A stretch of DNA of 64,000 nucleotides, taken from positions 6,859 to 70,858 of the forward strand of contig JAYVSL010000034.1 of NCBI GenBank assembly GCA_043775355.1. The letters are read 5' to 3'. A program made the position numbers and the translations under genes. The notes under the pieces were generated by a model. The model was not told the DNA's origin. It saw only the letters and a list, made by a program, of their open reading frames with translations, and did not search any database. This document shows, piece by piece, positions 32,134-41,330 of this stretch. This DNA comes from BOG-1363 sp043775355. GTDB lineage: Bacteria > Planctomycetota > UBA11346. The stretch's first letter is position 1, and the number at the start of each line of letters is the position of its first letter.

Positions 32134-34367
32134 GCTCTGATCAAATCGAAACTCCCAGCGCCCTTGAGTCATTTGCATATGACAACCGCATCGTCCGCGA
32201 CTTCATCATCGCGACTTTGGTGTGGGGCGTGGTCGGCATGTTGGTGGGGGTGATCATCGCCGCTCAGCTGGCGTGGCCGATGTTCAACTTTGAATTGCCG
32301 TGGTTGACCTATGGCCGCATCCGTCCGTTGCACACCAACGCGGTGATCTTTGCTTTTGCTGGCAACGCCATTTTTGCGGGCATTTATTATTCATCGCAGC
32401 GCTTATTGAAGGCTCGCATGTTTCATGATGCACTCTCGCGATTCCATTTTTGGGGCTGGCAAGCGATCATTGTCTCTGCAGCGATCACCTTGCCGTTGGG
32501 CATAACCACCAGCAAAGAATACGCTGAGCTAGAATGGCCAATCGATATTGCGATCGCCGTAGTATGGTTGGCTTTTGGCGCGAATTTAATCGGTACTATT
32601 TTTAAGCGCCGCGAGCGTCATTTATACGTCGCGCTATGGTTCTACCTCGCGACATTTCTAGCTGTTACTATGTTGCATGTGGTCAATTCCCTGGCGATGC
32701 CGGTAACGCTGACCCAAAGCTATTCAGTTTTTGCCGGTGCCCAGGACGCGCTGGTGCAGTGGTGGTATGGTCACAACGCAGTGGCGTTCTTTCTAACCAC
32801 GCCATTTTTAGGCTTGATGTACTATTTTCTGCCCAAGGCCTCTGGCCAACCGGTCTACAGTTATCGCTTATCTATCGTGCACTTTTGGTCCTTGGTCTTC
32901 CTCTACATTTGGGCTGGTCCACATCATCTACTGAATTCCGCAACGCCGGAATGGGCGCAAACGCTCGGCGTGGTTTTCAGCCTGATGCTGATTGCTCCGT
33001 CGTGGGGCGGTTTGGCCAATGGCTTTCTGTCGTTGCGGGGGGCCTGGGGAAAAGTCCGCGTCGATCCGGTGCTGATGTTTTTTGTCGGAGCGATTTCTTT
33101 CTATGGCGTGGCAACTCTTGAGGGCTGCTTGTTGTCGCTCAGGGAAGTCAACGCGCTGGCGCACAACACCGAATGGACCATCGGTCATGTCCACGGCGCT
33201 GCGCTGGGCTGGAATGGTTTGCTCATTTTTGGAATGATTTATTGGCTAACACCACGTTTATGGCGGACTTCGCTGTGGTCCGTGCGCCTAGCGCACGTGC
33301 ACTTCTGGATCGCCATCGTTGGTATCGTGCTTTATCTCTTAGCGATGTGGATATCAGGCGTCATGCAGGGCATGATGCAATTGGCTTTCGATCCCAACAA
33401 CGGACGCCTGATGTACACCGATTGGATGCTGATTATCAAAGAGACCATTCCCTGGTACTGGGTACGTTTTGGCGGCGGCGCCTTGTATTTGGTCGGCATG
33501 CTGCTGTGCGCGTTCAACATCTGGAAGACCGCGCGCAGCGGTTCTTTCTTGGCTGAAGAAGCCGCGCAGGCACCGGCTTTAATGCCAGACACTGATCATC
33601 TGCCGTTGATCACCGAAGCGCTGAATCAACCAAACATGCGGTCACGCACGTCAGCAATACACGGGCTCGTCGAGCGCTGGCCGCTGGCGCTGATTATTCT
33701 GAGTTCCATCGCGCTGAGCATCGGCGGACTTTGCCAAATTGTTCCGAGCTTGATTCAAGGCGCGGTATCCCCGCCGATTGCTGGCGTGCGACCCTACACC
33801 GGCCTTGAGCTGACTGGTCGCGACATCTACATCCGTGAAGGATGCTCTGGTTGTCATACGCAAATGGTTCGCACTCTGCGTGCGGAAACCGAACGTTACC
33901 AGGGCGAATACACTCGCATGGGTGAACATATTTACGACCGCCCATTCTTATGGGGTTCTAAGCGCACCGGACCGGATTTAGCACGCGAAGGCGTCAGTCG
34001 CCCAAGCGCGATTTGGCACTACAGCCATTTTGAAAAGCCGCAGAGCTGGGTGCCCGGCACCATCATGCCGGTTTATTCATGGCTCTGCCGCGACGATATG
34101 GATCTGAGCACCTTATCACGCAAGCTTGACGTTCTTGCCGCGCCGCCGCTCTACACCCCGTACACGGCAAGCGAAATTACCAATGCGGTTGCTGAGGCCC
34201 ACGCTCAAGCAACGGTAATTGCCGACGAACTACGTACGCAACCAACCTTGGCGAATAAACCTGACCTCGAAAAGAAAGAAGTCATTGCGGTGATCGCCTA
34301 CCTCAAACGACTGGGACGCGACCTTAAAAATCCCTCACCTGCGCACATCAGCGCAGCAGGACGCTAA
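32130..34367 (+). CDS. ccoNO: Fused cbb3 cytochrome oxidase subunits I and II (CcoN-CcoO)
   Basis: The 745-residue protein joins CcoN (residues ~1-475) with CcoO (~500-745). CcoN contains the twelve-span heme-copper core, with PLHTNAVIFAFAGNAIF, HNAVAFFLTTPFLGLMYYFLPK and GHVHGAALGWNGL. CcoO has one span near 510-530 and a heme-c site GCSGCHTQMVRTL. It reduces oxygen at high affinity. The fused form is less common than separate genes. Stop precedes ccoQ by 3 bases. Confidence 0.95.
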   Translation: MSSDQIETPSALESFAYDNRIVRDFIIATLVWGVVGMLVGVIIAAQLAWPMFNFELPWLTYGRIRPLHTNAVIFAFAGNAIFAGIYYSSQRLLKARMFHDALSRFHFWGWQAIIVSAAITLPLGITTSKEYAELEWPIDIAIAVVWLAFGANLIGTIFKRRERHLYVALWFYLATFLAVTMLHVVNSLAMPVTLTQSYSVFAGAQDALVQWWYGHNAVAFFLTTPFLGLMYYFLPKASGQPVYSYRLSIVHFWSLVFLYIWAGPHHLLNSATPEWAQTLGVVFSLMLIAPSWGGLANGFLSLRGAWGKVRVDPVLMFFVGAISFYGVATLEGCLLSLREVNALAHNTEWTIGHVHGAALGWNGLLIFGMIYWLTPRLWRTSLWSVRLAHVHFWIAIVGIVLYLLAMWISGVMQGMMQLAFDPNNGRLMYTDWMLIIKETIPWYWVRFGGGALYLVGMLLCAFNIWKTARSGSFLAEEAAQAPALMPDTDHLPLITEALNQPNMRSRTSAIHGLVERWPLALIILSSIALSIGGLCQIVPSLIQGAVSPPIAGVRPYTGLELTGRDIYIREGCSGCHTQMVRTLRAETERYQGEYTRMGEHIYDRPFLWGSKRTGPDLAREGVSRPSAIWHYSHFEKPQSWVPGTIMPVYSWLCRDDMDLSTLSRKLDVLAAPPLYTPYTASEITNAVAEAHAQATVIADELRTQPTLANKPDLEKKEVIAVIAYLKRLGRDLKNPSPAHISAAGR

Positions 34368-34370
34368 ATT

Positions 34371-34589
34371 ATGCTGAAAGAAATCCTTTCCCCAACGGGC
34401 AGCGTTCTGCCGCAACTGGCACTGCTGCTCTTTGTCGCCATCGCCATCCTGATTATCGTCTACATCGCCACTGATCGCCGACGTGATCATCAGAAGCGGA
34501 TGGAATCCATGCCGCTGGATGACGGCACGCCTGTGGTCAAAGCCGACGCTAAAGACGATGCCAAAGATAAAGTCCAGGATCAGGCATGA
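34371..34589 (+). CDS. ccoQ: CcoQ-like cbb3 oxidase small subunit
   Basis: The 72-residue protein has one membrane span (QLALLLFVAIAILIIVYIATD) and a charged tail rich in Asp and Lys, as expected for CcoQ. Its place between ccoNO and ccoP and the 4-base overlap with ccoP support it. Confidence 0.85.
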   Translation: MLKEILSPTGSVLPQLALLLFVAIAILIIVYIATDRRRDHQKRMESMPLDDGTPVVKADAKDDAKDKVQDQA

Positions 34590-35200
34590 CGTACGCTCCA
34601 TCTGATGATGACGGTCGTCCGCCGATGAATACGCCGAAAGAAATCACCCACGATGGCATCGTCGAATTCGACAATGATCCGCCGCTGTGGTTGACGGTGA
34701 CCTTTCTTTTGTCGATCCTTTTTGGCATTTGGTACGCGTTGAATTATCATTTGTCGGTCACCGCCAAACTGGGGCCCGACGATTGGCGTGCCCAAATGGC
34801 GGCATTAGCTGAACTGCGCGCATCAAAAGATACGGGGCCATTAGATGAAGCTGCGATGCGCTCGCTTTCTGCGGTACCTGAACGCATTGCCCGTGGCGCA
34901 GTACTCTTTTCCACCAATGAGTGCGCCACGTGCCACGGTGCGGATGGCACCAGTGACGCTAATAAACCTGGCCCGAATCTGCGTGATCGTTATTGGATGC
35001 ATGGCAGTTCGATGGAAGCCATCGCCACGCTCATCCGTACGGGCGCCAACAACAATGCTATGCCTGCCCAGGGTGGTAAATTATCGAACCAGGATATTGC
35101 CAACCTCACGATTTTCTTAGTCGATTGGAATCGTCAGGGCGAAAAATCTGGCAAAGCAGTGAATCTCGCCGTCGAACATGACACCCCCATAAAGTATTAA
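34586..35200 (+). CDS. ccoP: CcoP-like subunit III with a single heme c
   Basis: The 204-residue protein begins with the CcoP N-terminal part (HDGIVEFDNDPPLWLTVTFLLS), one membrane span, then a single cytochrome c domain with NECATCHGADGT and GANNNAMPAQGG. Typical CcoP has two heme domains and about 290 residues; only one is present here. Electron entry may thus rely on CcoO plus this one heme. Confidence 0.9.
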   Translation: MTYAPSDDDGRPPMNTPKEITHDGIVEFDNDPPLWLTVTFLLSILFGIWYALNYHLSVTAKLGPDDWRAQMAALAELRASKDTGPLDEAAMRSLSAVPERIARGAVLFSTNECATCHGADGTSDANKPGPNLRDRYWMHGSSMEAIATLIRTGANNNAMPAQGGKLSNQDIANLTIFLVDWNRQGEKSGKAVNLAVEHDTPIKY

Positions 35201-35202
35201 CC

Positions 35203-35676
35203 ATGAACCCCACCGCTCGCTCTCCGCGTTATAATTTTTGGCCGTGGCTGCCGGTGTTCGTGATCGGCTCAGCAGCGATCGCCAACGGCGTCATCATCGT
35301 GGTCGCCAATCGCGTCAGTCCGCAAAAAGTCGAAGCTCAGGCCTACGCCGCCAGCGTGCATTTTGATGCGGATAAAATCGCCGCCGAAACGTTCACTGCC
35401 AACGGTCATCGACTGGCGATCAGCTTTCCCAATCCTTCAAGCCTCAGCATGAGCATCGATGGAACGGCGGCGGCCGGCAGCGGCGAAGTACGCCTTTATC
35501 GCCCCGATGCGCCATCTGCTGATTTCGTCGCAACCTGGAAAGATGTCACCAAACCACTGATTATCCCACTGACTCGCCAAGGTTTTTGGCGCATTGATTT
35601 GCGCCTGACCAGCAGCGACGGCAAAGCGCTCGCCGCCAGAACCTCGATCGACACTTTAACTGGGAATATCCAATGA
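35203..35676 (+). CDS. ccoH: FixH/CcoH-family cbb3 assembly protein
   Basis: The 157-residue protein has an N-terminal membrane span (WPWLPVFVIGSAAIANGVIIVV) and an outer β-rich domain with VRLYRPDAPSADF and GFWRIDLRLT. This is the FixH/CcoH layout. It couples copper ATPase to the oxidase. It overlaps the Rrf2 start by 4 bases. Confidence 0.85.
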   Translation: MNPTARSPRYNFWPWLPVFVIGSAAIANGVIIVVANRVSPQKVEAQAYAASVHFDADKIAAETFTANGHRLAISFPNPSSLSMSIDGTAAAGSGEVRLYRPDAPSADFVATWKDVTKPLIIPLTRQGFWRIDLRLTSSDGKALAARTSIDTLTGNIQ

Positions 35677-36083
35677 TTTCACTCACCGCTGAACATGCCC
35701 TCCGCGCCGTGGTCTTTCTCGCCGGTCATCCCGGCGGATGTTGCACGGTCGACTGCATTGCCCAGAACTCTGGCATTCCTGCCGGATCGTTAGCCAAAGT
35801 CATGCAGCAACTCAGTCGTGCGGGATTAGTGAGTTCTCAGCGTGGTCCGCACGGCGGCTTCGTTCTGACGCGTTTGCCAGAAGCATTGACCTTCATGGAG
35901 GTCATTGCCGCCGTCGACGCGCCACGTCCCACTGGCAGACTGAATTCCATGCCGAGCGACGCGCTCAGCCGACGACTGGATGCCACTCGCGCACAGATCG
36001 AAGCCACCTATCGGGCGACTACCGTTGCACAGTTCTTGCGAGAAAATGACACGCTGATCCCGGCTTGTTCCAGCCCAACGTAA
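35673..36083 (+). CDS. Second Rrf2-family regulator, lacking the cluster cysteines
   Basis: The 136-residue protein has the Rrf2 winged helix (ISLTAEHALRAVVFLAGHP; GSLAKVMQQLSRAGLVSSQRGPHGGF). Where Fe-S Rrf2 proteins hold cysteines, the sequence reads VDAPRPTGRLNSMPSDAL with none. Three cysteines instead lie early in the protein (GGCCTVDC). It is at the end of the cco operon, probably regulating it, through another signal than a standard cluster. Confidence 0.85.
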   Translation: MISLTAEHALRAVVFLAGHPGGCCTVDCIAQNSGIPAGSLAKVMQQLSRAGLVSSQRGPHGGFVLTRLPEALTFMEVIAAVDAPRPTGRLNSMPSDALSRRLDATRAQIEATYRATTVAQFLRENDTLIPACSSPT

Positions 36084-36124
36084 TCGCGAATACCGAGCTC
36101 TACGAAATCAGGGGAAAATCTGTC

Positions 36125-37210
36125 ATGCGCCCCATTGTCGATTTCAATCAAGCGCCCTTCATCGTCATCTGGGAAATCACCCGCGCGTGCGATCTCGCGT
36201 GTCGGCACTGTCGAGCGGAAGCTCAGCCGCAGCCCGACCACGATGAATTATCCACTGATGAAGGTTTGAAATTACTCTCGCACGTGCGCGAAGAATTCGG
36301 CCCGGTGCTGTTTGTGCTCACTGGTGGTGACCCCCTCAAGCGCGCTGATCTCCATCAATTGATTCGTCACGGCACCGCCATCGGCCTGCGCATGACCATC
36401 ACGCCATCGGTCACGCCGTTGTTGACCAGCGAGGCACTCGGCGCGCTGCGTGCCAGCGGCATTCGTCGAGTAGCCATGAGTCTCGACGGCGCTGACGCCA
36501 AAACGCACGATCAATTCCGTGGCGTGGACGGAACCTTTCGTCGCACCATCGAAGCGCTGACCACCGCGCATAACCTGGGCATCGAAATCCAAATCAACAG
36601 CACGGTATCACGACATAATCTCGAACAGGTTGAGCAGCTTGCCAAAATGATCGGCTGGCTCGGAGCCACTTTATGGTCGGTGTTCGTCGTGGTACCAACC
36701 GGACGCGCGGCACAAGGAGACGATTCGTTGGTGCCAACGGCCGTCGAGCACGAACTGCTCTATCGAAAGTTAGCCAATATCGCGCTTGATCCCGCGACGA
36801 CGTACGACGTTAAAACCACCGCAGGCCAGCCGTATTACCGCGTTTTAGCACAAGAACGCGCTCGTCGAGGAGCCCATAGCCCCACGCGTTCATTACGCGC
36901 TCCGCGTGGCGTCAATGATGGAAATGGTTTCTTATTCATCAGCCACACCGGCGATATCTGCCCCTCTGGATTCCTGCCGTTGGTCGCTGGAAATGTCCGC
37001 ACTCACAGCGCCGCCACGGTCTATCGCCATCACGATTTATTCACCCGCTTACGCCAACCAGAAACGTTCAGCGGCAAATGCGGACGCTGCGACTTCAATC
37101 ATCATTGCGGCGGCAGCCGCAGCCGAGCGTACGCCATGACTGGCGATCCGTTTGCTAGCGATCCGACCTGCGTGTATCAACCGAAGGGTGAAGTGGGCGT
37201 TACGACATGA
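36125..37210 (+). CDS. Radical SAM/SPASM protein of AhbD/NirJ-like type
   Basis: The 361-residue product from ATG 36125 has PFIVIWEITRACDLACRHCRAEAQ with the CxxxCxxC cluster, TGGDPLKRADL (SAM binding) and a C-terminal cysteine set including HTGDICPSGF, SGKCGRCDFNHHCGGSRSRAYA. This pattern is that of AhbD/NirJ and the TIGR04053 group, acting in heme or related tetrapyrrole synthesis. Following the cbb3 genes, a heme-supply job is sensible but unproven. The frame is open from 36065; GGGGA supports 36125. Confidence 0.8.
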   Translation: MRPIVDFNQAPFIVIWEITRACDLACRHCRAEAQPQPDHDELSTDEGLKLLSHVREEFGPVLFVLTGGDPLKRADLHQLIRHGTAIGLRMTITPSVTPLLTSEALGALRASGIRRVAMSLDGADAKTHDQFRGVDGTFRRTIEALTTAHNLGIEIQINSTVSRHNLEQVEQLAKMIGWLGATLWSVFVVVPTGRAAQGDDSLVPTAVEHELLYRKLANIALDPATTYDVKTTAGQPYYRVLAQERARRGAHSPTRSLRAPRGVNDGNGFLFISHTGDICPSGFLPLVAGNVRTHSAATVYRHHDLFTRLRQPETFSGKCGRCDFNHHCGGSRSRAYAMTGDPFASDPTCVYQPKGEVGVTT

Positions 37211-37221
37211 ACTCTATTGAC

Positions 37222-38052
37222 CTAACCACGTCCCCCCGCACTTCGGCGCAAATCTACCGCGACTTTATTTCCATGCTTAGCCGGATGACGAACCGCATGG
37301 CGCACCACTTGGCATCGCTCACGGGTCGGCTGTTTCAACCATTGATGGCAGAGATCAAAAGCGATTTGCGGATGATCCTTCGCAATATCACCGACGTGAT
37401 TCGCTACGGATCGGCGAACATACAACTCAGGGTCGTCAACCAATTGATGCAGCAGCGGCAGAACCGGCATGGGATCACGGATAAACGCGGGCAGGCGACC
37501 AGCCCAGGGTAAGCGTGACCGGGTTCCTTCGCTGACCAGCCGTCGGACGTGATGATTCGCGTCCTTGGCCCAGATGGCTAAGCGAGCGAGCGTGCGTTCT
37601 TGCTCAGCCATCAGATACGGACGAATGGAAAATTCACCGGAGAAGCGTTTCGTAATTTCATAATTTGCCTGCATCCCTGCTTTCCAATCAGCGATCAGAT
37701 GCTTGGCAATAAATGCCGTGTGCGGCAAATAGAAAAATACTTTAAGGCCATATCCTTTGGTGACCGTTAGCTCTGGTCCCAAGCTGGCGATCAATTGTCG
37801 CGCTGCCTCAGCTGGAACAGCAGCAAGATACGCGGCCATGGCGTTGGCGATGTGCTGCGCGCGCGGCATTAACTCCAAATTGTCCAAGCCGCTGTTCGCA
37901 GAACGGACAAATCCACGGCGGTCAAAATTCGGGACCACAGCGGCAAAACTATCGGCGATCAGACCAACCAATTGGCGATCCAACAATTCCTTCAACGGCG
38001 TGCCGCTCTGGATTGACGACGGCGCACGAAATTGTTCAGCGGGATGTGGCAT
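37222..38052 (-). CDS. AlkD-like DNA alkylation repair protein, C-terminally altered
   Basis: The 276-residue HEAT-like repeat protein matches the AlkD family: AIWAKDANHHVRRLVSEGTRSRLPWAGRLPAFIRDP and VDDPELYVRRSVANHVGDIAKDHP. AlkD glycosylases remove alkylated purines. Here the region after residue ~250 (VRHAVRHPAKHGNKVAVDL) looks degraded, and the protein ends earlier than relatives with this domain. It may be recently truncated. It converges with the radical SAM gene, 11 bases apart. Confidence 0.7.
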   Translation of the reverse strand: MPHPAEQFRAPSSIQSGTPLKELLDRQLVGLIADSFAAVVPNFDRRGFVRSANSGLDNLELMPRAQHIANAMAAYLAAVPAEAARQLIASLGPELTVTKGYGLKVFFYLPHTAFIAKHLIADWKAGMQANYEITKRFSGEFSIRPYLMAEQERTLARLAIWAKDANHHVRRLVSEGTRSRLPWAGRLPAFIRDPMPVLPLLHQLVDDPELYVRRSVANHVGDIAKDHPQIAFDLCHQWLKQPTRERCQVVRHAVRHPAKHGNKVAVDLRRSAGGRG

Positions 38053-38291
38053 AGGTAGTTTGGCCGCAGCCTATCGAGAGCTTTCTTCATAGAATCGCCG
38101 CGTTGTACTTGGCGATCCTGATTTCGAACCGAGTGCAACGCGGCGAGCCCAGGAAGGAAAGCTTTGGCTACCAACTCCTGAATGCTGCGGATGAGCTAAA
38201 TAAAGCCCGTTGTAAGATTTCTGCAACAGGTGGTAATAGTGATAACCCGTGGCGAGCCTCCTCGCTGCACCACCTCCCAAGGATGACCATT

Positions 38292-38924
38292 ATGAATAAT
38301 CGCCTGTTGGCCTGCGGCCTTCTCCTCTTCACCGGCGCCCTGGCAAACGCCGCCGACTTCAAGCCCAACGACGAGGGCTACATTCGCAACTGGCTGATGT
38401 TGGATGGATTTGAACTTGGTGATAAAGCCAGCGAACACGAAGAAGATTCGCAAAAAGACTTTTTTCTCAAAGAAGCTTTTGAAGGAGAATTCAAGGCCAA
38501 GCCAAAAGCTGGCGACAAAGTCAAAATCACTTTGCCAGGAGTAACCTCAACTGAAGCGAGCTGGAAAGCTGGCGAGGCGGAAGAATCCGTGCTGAGTTTT
38601 GAAGAGAAAGAAAACTCGTTGTTTATTTCCGTGGTGTACGTCATCAGCGAGGTTGAAGTTCCCGAAGTGAAATTGTCGATTGGTTCCGACGATAGCTCAA
38701 ACTGGCGCGTCAACGGTAAAGAAGTCTTGTCCGTCTATAGTGGCCGCGGTGTCGAACCTGATCAGGACGAGAGCGTTCCCTTCACTTTGGTCAAAGGCAC
38801 CAATGTCATCTTAGCCTCGGTCATCAACGGCACGGGACCAACGGGACTCAGCGCGCGTATTCTCGACAAGACTGGTAATCCCGTAAAGAATGTGGTCATT
38901 TCGCTGACGCCACCGGTAAATTGA
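38292..38924 (+). CDS. Secreted protein with PA14-like sugar-binding pattern
   Basis: The 210-residue product starts at ATG 38292 after AAGGA. A Sec signal peptide (MNNRLLACGLLLFTGALANA) is followed by an acidic mature part. SIGSDDSSNWRVNGKEVLSVYSGRGVEPDQD resembles the 'strange hidden ligand' segment of PA14/CBM-like modules, common in planctomycete secreted proteins. Enzyme activity is not apparent. A terminator follows. Confidence 0.65.
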   Translation: MNNRLLACGLLLFTGALANAADFKPNDEGYIRNWLMLDGFELGDKASEHEEDSQKDFFLKEAFEGEFKAKPKAGDKVKITLPGVTSTEASWKAGEAEESVLSFEEKENSLFISVVYVISEVEVPEVKLSIGSDDSSNWRVNGKEVLSVYSGRGVEPDQDESVPFTLVKGTNVILASVINGTGPTGLSARILDKTGNPVKNVVISLTPPVN

Positions 38925-38961
38925 CCTGATTTTTTGTTCTTCAGTATCGGGCCGCTGGTCC

Positions 38962-38999
38962 ATGCCGCTGGTGCGGATCGGCCAGCGGCATTTCTTTTC
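38962..38999 (+). terminator. Rho-independent terminator
   Basis: A 10-base stem ATGCCGCTGG/CCAGCGGCAT with a 10-base loop is followed by TTCTTTTC. It closes the secreted-protein gene. Confidence 0.85.
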
Positions 39000-39016
39000 A
39001 CCGTCATTGCCCATTC

Positions 39017-39928
39017 ATGAATAATACCAACCTTTCGCTAAGCAGTAACGAAGTCCATTGGTTGCTCACGAGTCCTGCTCTGTTTGCGCAGATCGCTGAT
39101 ATTCCGTTGATGCCTGACGAGGCTAGATCGCGAATTTCCCAAGCGCTTCGTCAGTCGTTTTTTTCCGCTGAAAATTCTGAACAGCATACCATCCATAGCC
39201 GAGTTTCCCTTGGACACCGTGCTGAAATGCTGCTGGCACAGGCCCTGTCGCATTGCCCTGAAATTGAACTGATCGCACAACAACAAACGATTCGCATCAA
39301 TGCGCAAAATGCGCAAACCATCGGCGAGCTTGATCTCCTCTACGATGATCACGTACGTCAGCACCGCGTGCACTGCGAATTGTCCGTACGCATTATCCTG
39401 CAACGACATCCACAAGCAGCGTGGAGCGCCTGGTGCGGAACGGATCCACGTCACCTATTTAGCGATAAACTGCGGCACTTACGTGATCACCAATTACCTC
39501 TCGGACAACATCCTGACGTACCGCGTCATCCCACGTGGCCGACGGTATCAGAAGCCCTGATCCTTGGCTGGGCGTTGCAGCCGATTGATCAGCAATGGCC
39601 CGACCTGCTCGGCGCAGCGCCAGATCACCTACGCGGATGGTGGCTGCGCCATGGTGAACATGAGGTACCGCGCGCCTCACGAGCCGCGCGCTTTGTTATT
39701 ATCCCACCTGATCACTGGATGGCATTCGTTGAATTACCAAACGCAACGTCGGTGCTCGCCCCAGGTGAACTATCGACCCATCTGCGTCATCATTTTTCCA
39801 ACCATGAAAACGCGGTTTTCGTCGCGGAAGTCGTGCGAAATGCCAACGGTCAATGGCAAGAGGTCACGCGTGGCGCGGTGGTACACCAGCGCTGGCCAGA
39901 AATGCCGCTCAAGCATCCGCCTGCATAA
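39017..39928 (+). CDS. DUF1853-family protein
   Basis: The 303-residue protein matches DUF1853, a PD-(D/E)XK-like family: IGELDLLYDDHVRQHRVHCELSVRIIL, then WCGTDPRHLFSDKLRHLRDHQL. Acidic and Lys residues in the first two motifs look able to bind metal. Cellular role unknown. The 3' end overlaps the convergent exonuclease by 20 bases. Confidence 0.75.
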   Translation: MNNTNLSLSSNEVHWLLTSPALFAQIADIPLMPDEARSRISQALRQSFFSAENSEQHTIHSRVSLGHRAEMLLAQALSHCPEIELIAQQQTIRINAQNAQTIGELDLLYDDHVRQHRVHCELSVRIILQRHPQAAWSAWCGTDPRHLFSDKLRHLRDHQLPLGQHPDVPRHPTWPTVSEALILGWALQPIDQQWPDLLGAAPDHLRGWWLRHGEHEVPRASRAARFVIIPPDHWMAFVELPNATSVLAPGELSTHLRHHFSNHENAVFVAEVVRNANGQWQEVTRGAVVHQRWPEMPLKHPPA

Positions 39929-40769
39929 ACGGATTATCGTCCTCGCCCACCGGACTCCAGAAACGGAAATGGCGGAGGTATTCAGCGAGCGCGAGGTTGT
40001 GACCGGAAGCCGTTTCGATCCAACGTTGAGCATGCTCAACTAATTGCCGTTCACGATCCACGGTGATCATGCCCGCCATCAAGCGCGTGCGCAGAAAAAC
40101 AAAATAGGTGTCGAGCGCGTCGCACATGCAGTAATCGTCGATGCGTTCACGTTCACCGCGCTCCCACAGATCTTGCACCATGTTGCCCTTGGTATCCATT
40201 TTCCCAGGCTTACCCAACAATTGCGCGCACAGATTCAGGCCGCCGTTCATGTGCGTAGCGCCTTGGTTGCCCAAGAAATCTTGCAGATCGAGATGCGCCG
40301 TGGTGTTGAAGCGATTGCGCGGCTGACTGTAACCAGCACCAGTGGCATTAAACCACACTGGCTGCGGAATACCGTAGCGATAGCAACACAACTCCAGAAC
40401 GGGCACGTCAAAAAACCGACCATTAAAGGTCACCAACGTTGGCTGCCCGTAGGCTTGCCAGCCTTTCCAGAATGTCCGCGTAATAACGTGCGGACGAAAC
40501 TTCGGGCGATCCAGCGTAATGACATCAATCAGCGAAAAGTCCTGCGCCACCTTGGCAATCGCTATGGAGACCGGCAACTGAAACGTATGCGGAATGAAAT
40601 CGCTTTTCCCGCCAGATTTTTCCATCAACTCAGCGCGCTGTTTCGCCACCGCCTGCTCTGGCGTCAACTCTTTCAGATCGGGATAACGCACCCGCTGGAT
40701 CAACCGACCGTCGGCGACGGTTTCGATGTCAAAGACGAGGTAAGCTGGTTTGTCGGTTTTTTCGTTCAT
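39909..40769 (-). CDS. PolB-associated 3'-5' exonuclease (DnaQ-fold)
   Basis: The 286-residue product from ATG 40769 (MNEKTDKPAYLVFDIETVADG) has DEDD-type exonuclease motifs: VFDIET (Exo I), LVTFNGRFFDVPVL (Exo II) and YCMCDALDTYFVF (Exo III). It matches the predicted 3'-5' exonuclease group related to DNA polymerase B. Likely a proofreading or repair nuclease. No ribosome site is obvious upstream of the start. Confidence 0.85.
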   Translation of the reverse strand: MNEKTDKPAYLVFDIETVADGRLIQRVRYPDLKELTPEQAVAKQRAELMEKSGGKSDFIPHTFQLPVSIAIAKVAQDFSLIDVITLDRPKFRPHVITRTFWKGWQAYGQPTLVTFNGRFFDVPVLELCCYRYGIPQPVWFNATGAGYSQPRNRFNTTAHLDLQDFLGNQGATHMNGGLNLCAQLLGKPGKMDTKGNMVQDLWERGERERIDDYCMCDALDTYFVFLRTRLMAGMITVDRERQLVEHAQRWIETASGHNLALAEYLRHFRFWSPVGEDDNPFMQADA

Positions 40770-40818
40770 GTTGGGGAAGTGTGGGAATTGCCGCGGTGAC
40801 GCTAGCCCCACTGAATGA

Positions 40819-40955
40819 TCACCAGATGTAGCCGATCCCCACCGCCGCCGTGGCCAAACCATTCGCTTCGCGCGCATCTTCTATGCTGGCGCTGGCTGCC
40901 TGAATTTGACCAGTTGCCAGCGACGTACTGGCGACTTGGTCATCTGCTCTCAACT
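40819..40955 (-). pseudogene. Possible remnant of a gene's 3' end
   Basis: A minus-strand frame of about 45 codons ends with a TGA at 40819. It reads DDQVASTSLATGQIQAASAS and ends GLATAAVGIGYIW, like a real C-terminus. Going upstream it runs into the nested palindrome at 40957 with no start. It may be what remains of a gene cut by that element, or chance. Weak support. Confidence 0.25.
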
Positions 40956-40956
40956 C

Positions 40957-41151
40957 GCCCCGCAAGGGGCCGCATGAAAATAGCCCGGTACTTTAGTGCC
41001 GGGGATCATGTGATCCTCTATTGCGAGAATAGTCCTGGAAGGACGGCTGAAGTGGGCTGTGTTTCAGTCGTCCTTCCAGGACTGCCGCTTAGATTGACTC
41101 GTTTCCCGGTACTGAAGTACCGGGCTATTTTCGCGTCGTCCCGCTGGGACG
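40957..41151. repeat. Nested palindrome A (REP/BIME-like element)
   Basis: Mirror-image hairpins are nested. The outer 27-base arms (40977-41003 and 41105-41131; core CCCGGTACT...GTACCGGG) differ at two positions. The inner 21-base arms (41031-41051 and 41063-41083) differ at one and enclose an 11-base loop. Small hairpins GCCCC-GCAA-GGGGC (40957-40970) and CGTCCC-GCT-GGGACG (41137-41151) flank the whole. Each outer arm is itself a palindrome. Head-to-head pairs of this kind mark REP/BIME elements moved by RAYT transposases. Confidence 0.85.
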
Positions 41152-41330
41152 AACAAAAACGTCAAAGCACCAAGTACAGAAAATGTGTCTACTGAGCTGG
41201 CGGGTGGAACTTGGCTGCGACGAAGGCGAACGATCCGGAATTTAAGCGCCGCAAGGTAATCACAGCCGCCGTTGCGCTGCTTCACTGGCTCTTCACCATC
41301 GCGCGCCATGCTGGACGTGAGACCGACGAT

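Noticed and set aside
41064..41309. 81-codon minus frame across palindrome A
   Set aside because: Its codons come from the repeat itself and from the flank of the NUDIX gene; such repeat-derived frames are typical artefacts.
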